A stretch of 64,000 nt of DNA from Alopecurus myosuroides (Eukaryota; Streptophyta; Magnoliopsida; Poales; Poaceae). The notes under the pieces were generated by a model, which was not told the DNA's origin, made no database searches, and saw nothing but the letters and a program-made list of their open reading frames with translations. A program made the translations under genes and the position numbers. This document shows, in pieces, positions 21,997 to 32,587 of this stretch (position 1 is its first letter; each line of letters begins with the position of its first letter). The stretch is from assembly GCA_028641055.1 (NCBI GenBank), contig CM054057.1:404664814-404728813 (forward strand), written 5' to 3'.

Positions 21997-24900
21997 TGTA
22001 GAGGCCCCAAACCGGAAGGTTCAGAACCCCTCATATGCGTACATTCACGATCCCAGGAAGATCAGTCGTGAACAACATACGAAAGTGATACACAGATACA
22101 ATATCCATTACACGAATAAAAGCAGTCTTACAAGCCAATGGTCACATGACCCAAGTCTTTATTTACTGCCACGCAGCGCAGACAAAGTCTTACAACAACT
22201 AAACAGCAGAAGATACACGTAGGTAGCCCATGTCAAGCCTTCACCGACAGGCTGCTGACCGGGAGCCGAGCCTAGTTTGCGTAGTATATACCAGGGGCGA
22301 AACCAAATGAGTACGTTTGAATGTACTCAACAAGACATCCTTTATACACTTACAAATGCATCATGCTTATATGGTGAATAGGTAGGCCATACATAGGGCT
22401 CACTACCAATGATGTTCATGTAAGATGACATCATAGTTGCAGTCATATTAATCTGTATCTTTGTTGAAGAAGATACTTCAGAAGAAAATAATATAGTTTT
22501 CTTTCTCTTGTCGATATCGCATATACAATAGGTTTTATAAACTTGTTTTACAAAAGGAAGTTTTTCTTTGCAAAACTTCTTGGAACATCATGTCCAAACT
22601 TCACCGGTACCTTCCAGGTACTGATCTTCTGTTTTGAAAACATCTTTTGAAAACTCAGCACAATACTAGCTACATGGCCTTTCAACTGCCCATATCCGAG
22701 GGCTCGGCTATTCTGAATAGTTTTACTCTGCAGAGGTGGTACACATTCCACTAGATCCAAAACTCTGCCATGGACCACCCATGGATCGACACAGCGATAT
22801 GCAAGCACCAGAGAGTTGATCCTAACTGTCCACTCTGACACAAACTAGTATATGCTCATTCCTTCAGGTGGGTTGTCTCCCCGGCATCAGGTCCCGCCCT
22901 GCCTCGTCAGGAAGCCCAGCTGTCGCATCCGGAGGGAAAATCAATCCCACACTGTGTATGTCCCGTTTCTCCCTCCTGGCGACACTTCGGTTCAGAGAAT
23001 CAGCTTCTCTATAGCACTTTGGAATAAAACATACACTAACAAGTTCAAGCATCTAGATAGGCCCCATACCCATATAGGGGTAGAGTGGCAGTACATCTTG
23101 GTTGTCCAGCGAAGACTAGGTTATGTGCCTTTTTAAAACATTTGAAATCACCTTCTCGTTTTCCTCCGGTGAACAAGGTCCCGCCTTTCCACCGTGGACT
23201 CTTCATAGGAATACCTTGGTTTTGCAAAAGCACATTTTAAAAAGTGTCCACTTAGGGACTAAAATTATTATCATAGACGGTATTTACATACCTTATGGTG
23301 GCTAAGGGCTTGGTAACACCAACTTGACTAATGGCAAGTGATATATAATATATATGTAGTAGTGGTAATAATATTCACTCAATAAAATAGTTTGGTAATC
23401 AAGTTTTTGAAAACTTCAGAAGTAGATCATGCATATTGATAAATAGGAATATAACAGCAAGCTTTAAGGATGGCTTGCCTTGGTGGGTACTGAGGATCTT
23501 GGTCTTGCTCGCAACAAGTATGGTAATAGTATCCTCCCGTCTCGACTATTTCTTCGTCGCTTTCTATCGTCGTAAAAGGAAAAAAGGATACATCCTATCA
23601 GAACCTTACCAACCAACATATTGACTCAAACATAACATACAGCAAGCAAAAACACTCACAAAAATAATACTCAAGCTCCTAAAATAATTCCACACAAGCA
23701 TGCACCAATGATAATAATACTCACTATTACTACCACACTACTATAGTTGAACTAGTTTGTTTTTCTTTCAATCAAATGAGATGGAACCAGTGAGTGTTCC
23801 ACTAGGTTTTCCATGCCATTTGAGAGGTATTATGCCTCTGGTCCATCTTGTAGAAACAAAATAATTCATAGTACAAAATGCTACTAGCTATTCTAGTGCA
23901 AAACATTAACACTAGCAATAATATTTAAAATTATGCATGCATCTCTAAAGGAAGTAAAAGCAAACTTCCAGAGAAGAAAACATGTACTAACCAGTACCAA
24001 AATGGTACTGGATCCAAGTGAAAAATACTTCTACAACTAGGATAAAAATCGAGCAAAACATTCCATCACAAATATTAATTGAAATAAATCTTGAGATTTC
24101 TACTATGCCTATTTTAATGTCCAAACAAAAACTAAGCATGCATGGATTCTTTTAACATGGCACTCCTGTGAGTAAAACTACCTAAGAACACTCAACATAT
24201 CATTTATACATTCTAGAAAACAGATTGGCACTAGCAAACAATTATTTACAAAACAACTCTATTCATTTTATTTCTAACAGAAAAGTGCATTTTCTTACAT
24301 CTGTTGCCAAATTAATTCTAGAGTTCAAAAATTTACACAAATCTAGGAATACATAGATATATCTAATATCTAACAGATCCAATTGGATTTACATCAAAAA
24401 GTGCTATAAAATAAATCCTAAAATTCATAGAACATGCTACTGGTGTTTTACCAAAATGGATACCATTTCCAAATGGTAGCTCACCTTGGGGTGAGGTCAA
24501 GTCCTACTGGTAGATCTAGTCAAGATCTACTCTAGGAATTTTAGTTTGCTCATTTTAGACATTCCATTCAAAAGTTATGCCATATTCGTTATCACTGATA
24601 GTCCTCAGTTCATGATTTTTCATATGTTCCTCGTTCATCCAAAACTAGATCTGCTTGTTGCCAACGTTCAAGATTTTGTTCATGCACCTCTGGGAATTTT
24701 TGCACATTTTATTTTTGAGCTTAACATTTTCATTTGCGAATAAAGCAAACAGCCATTTCCTGGATATTTTCAAAAAGGAATAAACCACAGGGCAGTGGGC
24801 TGGTCAACGCCGTGTGGCGCAGCCCAACTGCGCCTAGCGGCCCGCCTCGCTTCCGCGACGCGCGGGAACGGGCGTACCGCTTCGCCTTTCAATCGTGGCC

Positions 24901-26550
24901 GTGGATCCGGAGATCTACGGCGCACGGCCGTTCTTCCTTTCTCTCCCTCGTTTCTAATTTTTCTCCGGCGAGCTCACAGAGACCGGTAGCGAGAGACGGA
25001 CGGGGCTCACCTAGGGGGGTTGCAGGGCAAAAGGAAGAGGTCGGGGGAGTCGCATGAGCTCGACGCAGTGCAGGGGTACAACAGAGACGGCGCGGGGTAG
25101 CTCCAGTCGACGGCGCCGTGCTCGTGCTCTGCGGCGGCTCCGACGAGGTCTTTGGGTCTTCTGCAAACGAGGGGACGTGGGGTGGCTCAGGATGATTCTA
25201 CGGAGGTAGGGAGTGCATCTAGGTGGGTGGGAGAGGCTGCGGTGGTCTGAGGTGGGAGTATTTTGCCCCGTGATGTCGCGGTGGCCGTGGAGAAATCCCG
25301 GCGATTCGAGCTACCGCGGGCAGCTCGGGGGCATTGGGCAGGGTGGAGAGTGATGGTGAGGTGTGGGGGAGGTGGTGCACTAGGGTAGGGGCTCTGGGGG
25401 CGCTTAAATAGAGGGGGCGACGGTGGCGCACGCTCGGGCGTGGCCGTGTGCCCGCTGGCGCGCCCGTGCACGCACTGGCACGTTCCACATCGCTCTCCCT
25501 AGCCCCTGGGAGGTTCCAAAACTACGAGGAGGGCTCGGGCATCCACTTGCACCGCGCCATGTCGAGGGAAACACGGGTGAACGCCACTGTGGCTGGGATA
25601 GGGAGCAGACTGTCAGGCGCCCATCCCTCCCTCCCGTTCTCCCCTCTCTGAAGCTCTCTCTCTCTCTCTCCCGTGTTAGTCAACCCACTTGCATGCCAAG
25701 GCAGGGAAAAGTGGGAGGGCTGACTCAGCTTCTAGAAGCTCCAATCCGTGCTCAAAAATATTGAGTGAGCAAAAAGTTCTCATCAAAAGAAAATCGATTG
25801 ATTTCACTGTTCTGAAGAAAAATATTCAGTTAAGTTTCAGTTACTGAATTTTTGCTAAGTGTTAAAGAAAACAGAAGGGTTAGCTGAAAGTTGGATTTGT
25901 TTTCAGGCCTCAAACATTCTTTAAATTTTATTTTCAAAGCATGGTTCTGTTAACCAACTTTAGTAATTTTCAAAACAGCAAAAGAATTCAAGTTTGAATT
26001 TCAATTGCTTGGTGAAAACAAGGTGGAGTTTGTTTTTGTGATTCCACTTCATGATCACATTCAAACAAAAGGTTGTTTTTGTGATTCCACTTTTCAAACT
26101 AGGTTATCCAAAATGTAGTTTATATATCCAAGATCACATTCATGACTTGAAATCCCAAAATGTGAATTTTTATATGATGAATAACAAGGGTGCAAAACCC
26201 TTACTAGGCTTGTTTTTCAAGTTTGTTTTTATTTGAAAAACTTGTGATTTCACCTTGGTTAATTTGTTTTATTGATTCCACTTGGTTCAATATTCAAATA
26301 TAAGTTGTTTTCAACATTGCCACATAGGTTTTGAGTTAGGGTCTCAAGGATTATAAAAATAGAAATAATTCAAAATTGATCAAAATCATCAGAAACAAGT
26401 GATTGGCTTTTAAATAAAAATGCTTGCTTGCATAGATAGTCATAGCTCAATACAACATGATGGATTACACAAGGTCCATAAAAGTTTTTGTTGGCTCTAA
26501 AATTTTGATTCCCTTATGTAATACAAGTGTGCTAAAACTGGGGTGTGACA
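21997..26550 (-). mobile_element. 5' LTR of the chromovirus (right copy)
   Basis: 4554 bp with the same ends as the left LTR (TGTAGAGG to GTGTGACA). It precedes the primer-binding site on the minus strand and so would drive transcription. AT-rich stretches flank a GC-rich core at 24780-25700. Confidence 0.93.
25404..25410 (-). promoter_or_regulatory. TATA-like box of the chromovirus 5' LTR
   Basis: Minus strand TATTTAA within CTATTTAAGCG, in the GC-rich core of the LTR; a start site ~25-35 bp downstream (near 25370) is expected. An identical box is in the left LTR. Confidence 0.5.
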
Positions 26551-26555
26551 AAACA
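26551..26555. repeat. Target-site duplication, right copy (AAACA)
   Basis: AAACA immediately after GTGTGACA, matching 11316-11320. Confidence 0.95.
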
Positions 26556-26638
26556 TCGTATTCTTGCACTCTTCCTATGCACATTAATCTTAGTCAGCAG
26601 CTAACTATATACTTCTTGTCTAGTACTTCTCAATTAAG

Positions 26639-26875
26639 TTCAGCCAGGCCTACCTCAACGGGTTTACGCCAATGGATCGACTTCCTGTCATATGCACCAA
26701 CAATTCCGATGCTCAAGATGTTATGTTCATCAAGGCCAAGATAGACAGTGCCGAGATGACAACCAACTGGTCAAAGGTCGTCAATTTAGCTGGAATCAAG
26801 GAGGGTGCTATGTGTGTATTCACCTTCTACAACGGAAGAGATGGCTTTATTTTTTCTGTTGTTTGCCTCAACTGA
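26639..26875 (+). pseudogene. B3-domain gene remnant, 3' exon
   Basis: The acceptor TTAAG at 26634-26638 opens a phase-0 exon that continues the B3 fold begun at 11313: FSQAYLNGF, VMFIKAKIDS, then NWSKVVNLAGIKEGAMCVFT and a final FIFSVVCLN before TGA at 26873-26875. The W-x-V-V and GIKEGAMCVF patterns correspond to the last two strands of B3 domains. The phase matches the exon that ends at 11313, so the two parts were one gene before the retrotransposon entered the intron. Confidence 0.6.
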
Positions 26876-26958
26876 GGTAAATAACTTTGCTCTTTAATTA
26901 GATGATTTCAACCTGCTATGCTTGCCAATGAGGCTCACTGTTATTGTTTTATCTGTCT

Positions 26959-27380
26959 GTGCTTGATACATGTGCCAATGATTAAACTGTGCACTCGATC
27001 TTGATGAGATTATTAGCATTTACCTAGTGTTGTGTACAACCACATTGGTTCTGCATCTTCCTTGGTAAGTGTTCGATAATCTCGTTGATTTTGTTTTGTC
27101 CATTTTAGTATGAGGCTAATTTTCTTGTTTTCCATTGCTAAACATTTGTGCTTGATACATGTGCTAATGATTAAACTGTGCACTCGATCTTGATGAGATC
27201 ATCGAGCATTTACCTAGTGTTGTGTACAGCCACATTGGTTCTGCATCTTCCTTGGTAAATGTTCGATGATCTCATTAATTTTGTTTTGTGCTTATTAGTA
27301 TGAGGCTACTTTTCTTGCTTTCCATTGCTAAATATTTGTGCTTTATACGTGTGCCAATGATTAAACTGTCTCTGCCAATT
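26959..27380 (+). repeat. Tandem repeat, period about 189 bp
   Basis: Units start at 26959, 27148 and 27338 with GTGCTTGATACATGTGC or close variants, about 2.2 copies with a few percent divergence, downstream of the B3-gene stop codon. Confidence 0.85.
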
Positions 27381-27665
27381 ATTAATATGCAGCAATGTGT
27401 CTAGAAGTTTAGCTACTTAGCAAATAGCATGCAGAACAAGTTCAGTTGTGCCTCATTTTACTATAGTAGGTAAATCTGTCAGAATTATTGCGTGTAATTT
27501 ATATGTACCATGGTTGGCAATGAGGCTCACTATTACACTTTTATCTGTTTTGTTGCATGTGTCGATGATTAGACTGTGCTGATGGTTGGCCTTGTAGTTG
27601 ATTATGTGCTAAACATGTATGATGCCTTTTTTTGTAGGGTTTGCGAACCTGTGGTTGTGGCTTCG

Positions 27666-27856
27666 GAATGGATGAATCAATAGGAAAAGTGACGTGGAAC
27701 CTATGCATGTGCCTTTGGTATGGATTGATGACTAGGAAAAGTAACGTGGAACCTGTGGATGTGCCTTTGGAATGGATTGGTGACTAGGAAAAGTGACGTG
27801 GAACCTGTGGATGTGCCTTTGGAATGGATGGATCAGTAGGAAAAAGTGACGTGAAC
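27666..27856 (+). repeat. Minisatellite, period 52 bp
   Basis: About 3.5 copies of a unit containing AGGAAAAGTGACGTGGAACC and GTGCCTTTGGAATGGAT; the GCCTTTGG box occurs at 27711, 27763 and 27815. Confidence 0.9.
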
Positions 27857-28533
27857 CATATCGATGAGAAACTATTTAGTTTGTGATGTGCACCTGTTTA
27901 GATGCTGAGGTGCACCTGTTTTGATGTGAACCCTATCGATGACATTAAACTATTTAGTTTATGATGTGAGCCTGTTATGATGGCGGGTAACCTTTTTTAT
28001 ACTGGTATGAACTGGTGTTAATTCTAGTTATTATAAATCTCTTTGTTGTCTCTCTTCTAAGTACGACTGTTAATCATTGATTCTGGTGACTTGTGATTTG
28101 TTTCAGAAAATAGGCTTGTTATTTTTGTGATGATTTGGAAGATTATGTGAATTCTTATATTTGGAGAAACTGGCTTATTATCCAAAAAAAAGGTCAGACT
28201 AGACTGACAGCTGGGCCCGTGCAAAAAAACATTAGGAACAACCACGAGAGAGCACGGTCGTTGCCGGTCAAATCAGTCAAACATGGCAGAATGTGTGGGT
28301 CCGATGAAAATTCACGATGTTCTACGTGACCAAGCCGGTTTCGTCGAAGGGAACTAGGCTCTTAGTGGGCTACTGGGCCGGAGACAAAAATCCGCGACTT
28401 AAAAGTAGCAAAAAGTCGGGCAAAACCAGTCTGCGACGGACCAAACCAATACGTCAAGAGCAAACTCCACTTTTCAGCCATCCGCAACGGAAACACGCGA
28501 CGTTATCAAAATGTTTCCCTCAAAACGTTCCGG

Positions 28534-29262
28534 ATCGCACGGAATTTGGTAGTGCATGTCGGGTATGCCACTCGCCGAACTTTGTTGTGTTTTTCGAGTT
28601 GATTTCTTTCTCGTAACTTCTTCGATTTCTTGTAGATGCGCTTGGAGTTGCTCTGGCGATCCCTGGCCAAGTCAGGGTCGACGCTCTAATGGACGTCTGC
28701 AACCAGCTACAAGGGCACATGGTGAAGGCTGCTTCTGCCATCCGCGATGCTTCGCAAGTTCTGTCCGTGCTGCACCAGCGGTTGTTCGTGGGGAAGCATG
28801 TTCCTTTGACTCCGGAGGGCCTCGTCCAAGCTTTCCTTGGCAAGGGAGATCCTCTTTGCGACTACACCGAGTGCGGCGCGAAGACGACGATCCAGTTTGT
28901 GTTGTCGAACAATGTCGAAGGTGATTTGGAAAAGGCGTACTCGGTGCCTCCTAGAGACGAGGCGGGTGATAAGGTAGCACACAAACCTTTTACCGACCGG
29001 GCTGAGAAGCTAGCCAAGATGCTGTCGGAGCTAGTATCTCGCGGCCGTAGCGCCAGACCTTCTGCGAGTAAAGTCGTTTCTGGAAAATCTGTTGTTCCTT
29101 AGAGTGGACAACTTTTCTGCTTTTGTTTTCTGGTCTTGTAATGAACCTTAAATGTGTGTCTGGAATACTCTATGATTGCTTTCTAAGTGTTGTGATTTGA
29201 AGTGTTTAGCAGTGATTTCTCTTTGCTTTACTCTTTGTTCTCACTACCAAATTCCGCGCGAT
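28534..29262. repeat. Short inverted repeats flanking a captured exon
   Basis: 28534-28554 and 29242-29262 are inverted copies matching at 20 of 21 bases; one arm starts CACTACCAAATTCCG. Weaker inverted similarity continues outward (for example ACATTT..ATAACGT). The segment between the arms holds the isolated exon at 28636-29102. This could be the core of a TIR transposon or a foldback, but outer termini and a target-site duplication were not found. Confidence 0.6.
28636..29102 (+). pseudogene. Isolated terminal exon of a Tat-element antisense gene
   Basis: Preceded by a 3' splice site (TTCTTGTAG) and open to TAG at 29100-29102. It is homologous along its length to the last exon (53480-53946) of the antisense gene in the young Tat element: IPGQVRVDALMDV matches IPGLQRVDVVTD, AIRDASQVLSVLHQRL matches MVSDATQVLGQLYGRL, and GAKTTIQFVL..GDLEKAYS matches GAKTAIQFAL..EGLEEAYS. 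The exon also begins with the same splice phase, needing one base from the preceding exon, and is followed by a shared TGTAATGAACCTT. None of the upstream exons, nor any gag or pol, is present nearby. It is therefore a fragment of a related antisense gene, moved alone or left behind, and probably not expressed as a protein by itself. Divergence is large, so it does not come from the element in this window. Confidence 0.7.
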
Positions 29263-30221
29263 TTGGGACATTTCAATAACGTTGCAGATGAGCTCCAAAG
29301 CGTTGTTGAGGGCAATCCGCTATATTTTATGCGACAGAATGAAAACGTATCAGATCGACTGTCAGGGACGAGTGTGCGACGTTTAAATGAAGCTAAAAAC
29401 GTCGAGGCTATCCAGAACGTTCAGCAAATCGTTGCGATCAGCTGGGTCTTCTGGCCTAGGCCCAATAAGCATCAACGTTTTATTTCGTCGCTACAAGGGG
29501 ACACGTGGCGAACATGGTTCTAACGGCCGTTAGCGTAATCAGCTGACGTCACATCACATGCATCATATGTCATTATGTTGGGAACATTTTTTACGTCACG
29601 AGTCTCGACCAATGAGGCAAAACCATGTGGACCAATCGAAATACGCCACATGGAAACAAAATGGTGCCACATTGCCTTCTTCTGGGACGAAATCTGGTCG
29701 TCGCGGGCTACCCAGCGACTTTTTTTCCGTCACGAGTCTCGACCAATCAAGCGAAAATATGTGGACCAATCAAAATACGCCGCATGGAAACAAAATGATG
29801 CCACGTCGCCTTCTTCTGGGACGAAATCTGATCGTCGCGGGCTTCCCAGCGACATTTTTTTCCGTCGCTACACCCGTGGCACGTGCACCAACCATATGTT
29901 GCCACGCAATGTCTTTCCATGACAGTTTTTCCGTCTCAGATTTGGGTGATGTCGTCACCGTGCCGGAGACGTTATATTTACATCGTCTAATCGTCCAGTC
30001 ATAGTACGCCACATGGGTTGGGCATACGTCGACACGTGTCTTTATTTACCTTGATGGACTTTTACGTTACGTTATTACGATGTCGGTTTTTGTGCTATTT
30101 GGGTGGTTACATCATCGTTATAATTTCCAATTGCACACATGCAGAAAAGCAAACCACATAACAGGCATCAAATACTCAGTTTTTCTCACGGAAGATTAAA
30201 CCAACATACAGAACCACGGTT
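29263..30221. other. GC-mixed interval with a tandem duplication, no gene
   Basis: Rich in CGTCGC and GACGAAA-type words, including a 134-bp duplication described separately and CACGTG/ACGTG words near 29878 and 30034. Composition resembles non-coding parts of a DNA transposon. I see no transposase frame. Confidence 0.4.
29594..29861 (+). repeat. Tandem duplication, period 134 bp
   Basis: Two copies starting CGTCACGAGTCTCGACCAAT at 29594 and 29728, each ending with CTTCTTCTGGGACGAAATCT and a CGTCGCGGGCT box. Copies differ at several sites. Confidence 0.9.
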
Positions 30222-31347
30222 TCAAGGACAACGCATCTGCTCAGCCAACATCTCAAGTAGGGCAACTCCGTCTAGTTGAGACTTCTTTAGCGCAGCTTGT
30301 TGCTTCTGAATGTCTTCCATATCAACTACAAACTTGAGCCGCAGTTGCTCGGATTCTGCTTTCGCCATCCTCATATGAGAAATTGTTCTCCGCACATTCA
30401 CATCAAGTTGTGGTTCAACCTTAGACTTTGAAAGACTTGATTCCACATGGGCCTTCTTTGACAAAGCATGATTTCCACTCTCCTGCATGACAACTTCACT
30501 ATCATCCTCATCCTCTGAAGCAGATCGAGACATCACCCTTTTCTTGCTTGCCTATCAAGCATGGAAAGAAAATAGATGAAAATAGAAGATGACAAGCATG
30601 TACAGAACATAGATGAAACTAGCACATGACAAGCATGTACGAAAAATTGATGAAAACTAGCAGATTACAGTCAAACAACGGTGTGTATAATGAACTAGCA
30701 GATGAGAATCACAGATGAAATAGCAGGTGTCAAGCATGTGAGGAAGATAGATGAAAATAGCAAATGACAAGCATGTACAAAAAATAGATGAAAAATAGCA
30801 GATGATAATCAAACAACGGTGTGTGTAATGAACTAGGAGATGAGAAGCATAGATGAAATAGCAGGTGTACAACATGTGAGGAAGATAGATGGAAACCATG
30901 TTAAAATGACAACGCCGGCCTTAATTACTATAAGAGGATTTCACGGCCTTAATTAGCTTGCCAAAATGTCTTATAGTATGAAATAGAGGAAGTAGCACAA
31001 AATAGATGGCACCACATTGATCAAACAGTTCAACACAAGATAAGAAAGTTGCACCCTAGTTGTTGTGATATCATGAAATAATGTTGAGCTACCGGGTTAG
31101 CGAATAACCTGTAGCTCATTGTCCACGCTGGATAGTGATTGATATGACACGTCTCCTTCAGTGGCATCTGGTTCCTCTTCAACATCATACAAATGCATGT
31201 ACTGAGATCGAGAGTCTTGGTTCTTGGTCTTTTGGGGGGGTACAGTAGGACATGAAAGAAAACTTGCTGGCTTTACGCCCAGTTCATGCATCTTTGCGTT
31301 GTTTGCTATGATAGTTCTGGTATGCTCTTTTTGGTGTAGTGGCGATC
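30222..31347 (-). CDS. Hypothetical two-exon gene, product unknown
   Basis: Two frames on the minus strand read as exons of one gene. Exon 31347-31109 follows an acceptor (TTCATGTTAG) and contains RTIIANNAKMHELGVKPA and an acidic MHLYDVEEEPDATEG stretch; it either stops at 31097 or splices from CTACAG|GTTATT. Exon 30551-30222 follows TTGATAG, starts ASKKR, has an acidic SEDEDDSE run, then a charged helix (MRMAKAESEQLRLKF) and ends ALLEMLAEQMRCP. The two join in phase 0. The N-x-x-K-M-x-x-L-G motif occurs in proteins linked to plant En/Spm-type transposons, but I cannot name the family. A probable 5' exon region lies at 31856-32334. Could be a gene, a transposon passenger or a remnant. Confidence 0.3.
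30568..30905 (+). repeat. Tandem repeat inside the putative intron, period ~138 bp
   Basis: TCAAACAACGGTGTGT occurs at about 30671 and 30809; AGATGAAA and AGCATGTAC words recur throughout, giving about 2.4 units with shorter internal ~30-bp periodicity. Confidence 0.8.
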
Positions 31348-31855
31348 CTAACATGAATAAAAAAGTCAAAGTAAGCTACAAATATTACACTTCATAAGAA
31401 CCTAATACAACATAAGAAATTAAGGCACTAATCTTATAAAAACGATCAAGTGTAAGTAATATAAATTCTGATCCTAACTAAGACTGATAGGATCACAAGC
31501 AAACTGGCCTTAAACCTAATACGTAGTATACAAGGTAGATTGCTGGCAATGAGCAAAGTTTTACCAGAGGAAAACAAAGCTGCATTTTTTTTAATTTTTG
31601 ATGCAAGAAGGCCCCTCTTCTTATTTCCGTTACAAGAAACCGTTTCAAGAGATTTATTGCCTCAAACATTAGCAGTATAATTAGGATAATAATGAAACAT
31701 CAAACATGATTAAACAGACAACCAATTTAGAAAGATTAGCTGCATTGAACGTAAGCAGGATAATAAGGAAGCATCAAACATACAATTAGATAGACAAGCA
31801 ATTTAGAAAGAATAGTTGCCTGTGGCTTTAGGGCCTTCTGTCTTGTTGCATTTCT
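31348..31855. other. AT-rich interval, possibly an intron
   Basis: No coding signal; contains a degenerate duplication with AAACATNATTAAACAGACAA-like words near 31700 and 31785. May be the first intron of the minus-strand gene at 30222-31347. Confidence 0.35.
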
Positions 31856-32334
31856 CACCTTCAATCTTCACTCATTTCAGCGTGCTTGTAGACATTGACG
31901 GTGATATTGGACACGAGGTGGCAGATCTGGACGTACGGCGAGGTTGGTGGCGAGGTGGCTGACCGGCGAGCACGGCGACAAGGTGGAAGATAACGTACAG
32001 CGAGGTTGGAGACGATGTGGTAGAAAGGAGAGCACAATGGCGAGGTGGTGCATCTGGACGGCGAAAAAGGTGGTGATGTGGCAGATCTGGAGGGCGATCT
32101 AGACGGCGACGAGGGAGTTCTGGCAAGCGACCTATACGGCGAGGTGTGAGACTGGGGGAATAGAGGATCTCTCTTGGGAGGACAAGGGGGAGGGGATATT
32201 CTGAAGAAGTGGCTTTCTCTTTCAGCGACGGCCGAGGGGATAAGGCAGGGTTTCAGAATGATTACAGAAATGCCCTCCAGGCTAAAGGTTGCCAGTTGTG
32301 TGCGGGAGGGCTGAGAAGTAAAATATCCTTGCAC
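31856..32334 (-). repeat. Degenerate CGGCGAGGTGG repeat, candidate 5' exon
   Basis: From 31905 to 32150 the motif GGCGAGGTGG with ATCTGGACGG spacing recurs irregularly every ~25-35 bp. The minus-strand translation is a low-complexity Ser/Pro/Arg repeat, typical of a spurious frame. A possible donor GAAG|GTGAGA lies at its minus-strand end (31860), so this may be an untranslated leader exon of the gene to its left. Confidence 0.4.
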
Positions 32335-32587
32335 GAAATTTTTTGGACGGGTTGTCCTAGCGCCAATTTTTTGGAGCGACGCAAAATTTTGGCGGAACTG
32401 CAGGAAACTTTGCTAGTCGTCCGATGCTTATGGGTGGCTTACAAAAATTTAGCATTTATGCAATTATTTACTAAAGATTGTGAAGAAATCCCGAAAGTAT
32501 TTGACCTAAAATCCTGGAAAGGGTCAATTATGTGGAATACTACTACATGTTGATGGGTGGCTTAAACTTTGCTAGCCGTTGGATGGT
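32335..32587. other. Junction interval before satellite block 2
   Basis: Contains a duplicated ACTTTGCTAG..ATGGGTGGCTTA pair (near 32407 and 32549) with order swapped, suggesting a small rearrangement. No gene. Confidence 0.35.

Larger units (their letters stand above)
11321..26550 (-). mobile_element. Complete Ty3/gypsy chromovirus with ~4.6-kb LTRs (Tekay-like)
   Basis: A 15,230-bp element on the minus strand. It has two long LTRs (11321-15972 and 21997-26550), a 5-bp TSD (AAACA), an initiator-Met-type primer-binding site next to the right LTR and a G13 polypurine tract next to the left LTR. The order from the 5' end is LTR, extra coiled-coil ORF, gag-protease, RT-RNaseH-integrase-chromodomain, LTR. 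The C-terminal chromodomain and very long LTRs fit the Tekay/Del clade of chromoviruses. By eye the LTRs differ by roughly 1-2% plus two larger indels, so insertion is fairly recent. Gag-pol is broken by one amber codon and the protease lacks its catalytic Asp. Confidence 0.93.
26876..28533. other. Repeat-bearing intergenic interval
   Basis: No gene found in about 1.65 kb. It holds two tandem repeats listed separately (26959-27380 and 27666-27856) and otherwise AT-rich sequence; from about 28190 the composition shifts to a mixed, GC-richer stretch that may be one arm of a degenerate inverted-repeat element. Confidence 0.5.

Noticed and set aside
31861..32334. 157-codon Ser/Pro/Arg frame on the minus strand
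   Set aside because: Product of a degenerate short DNA repeat; better read as leader or repeat than as protein.
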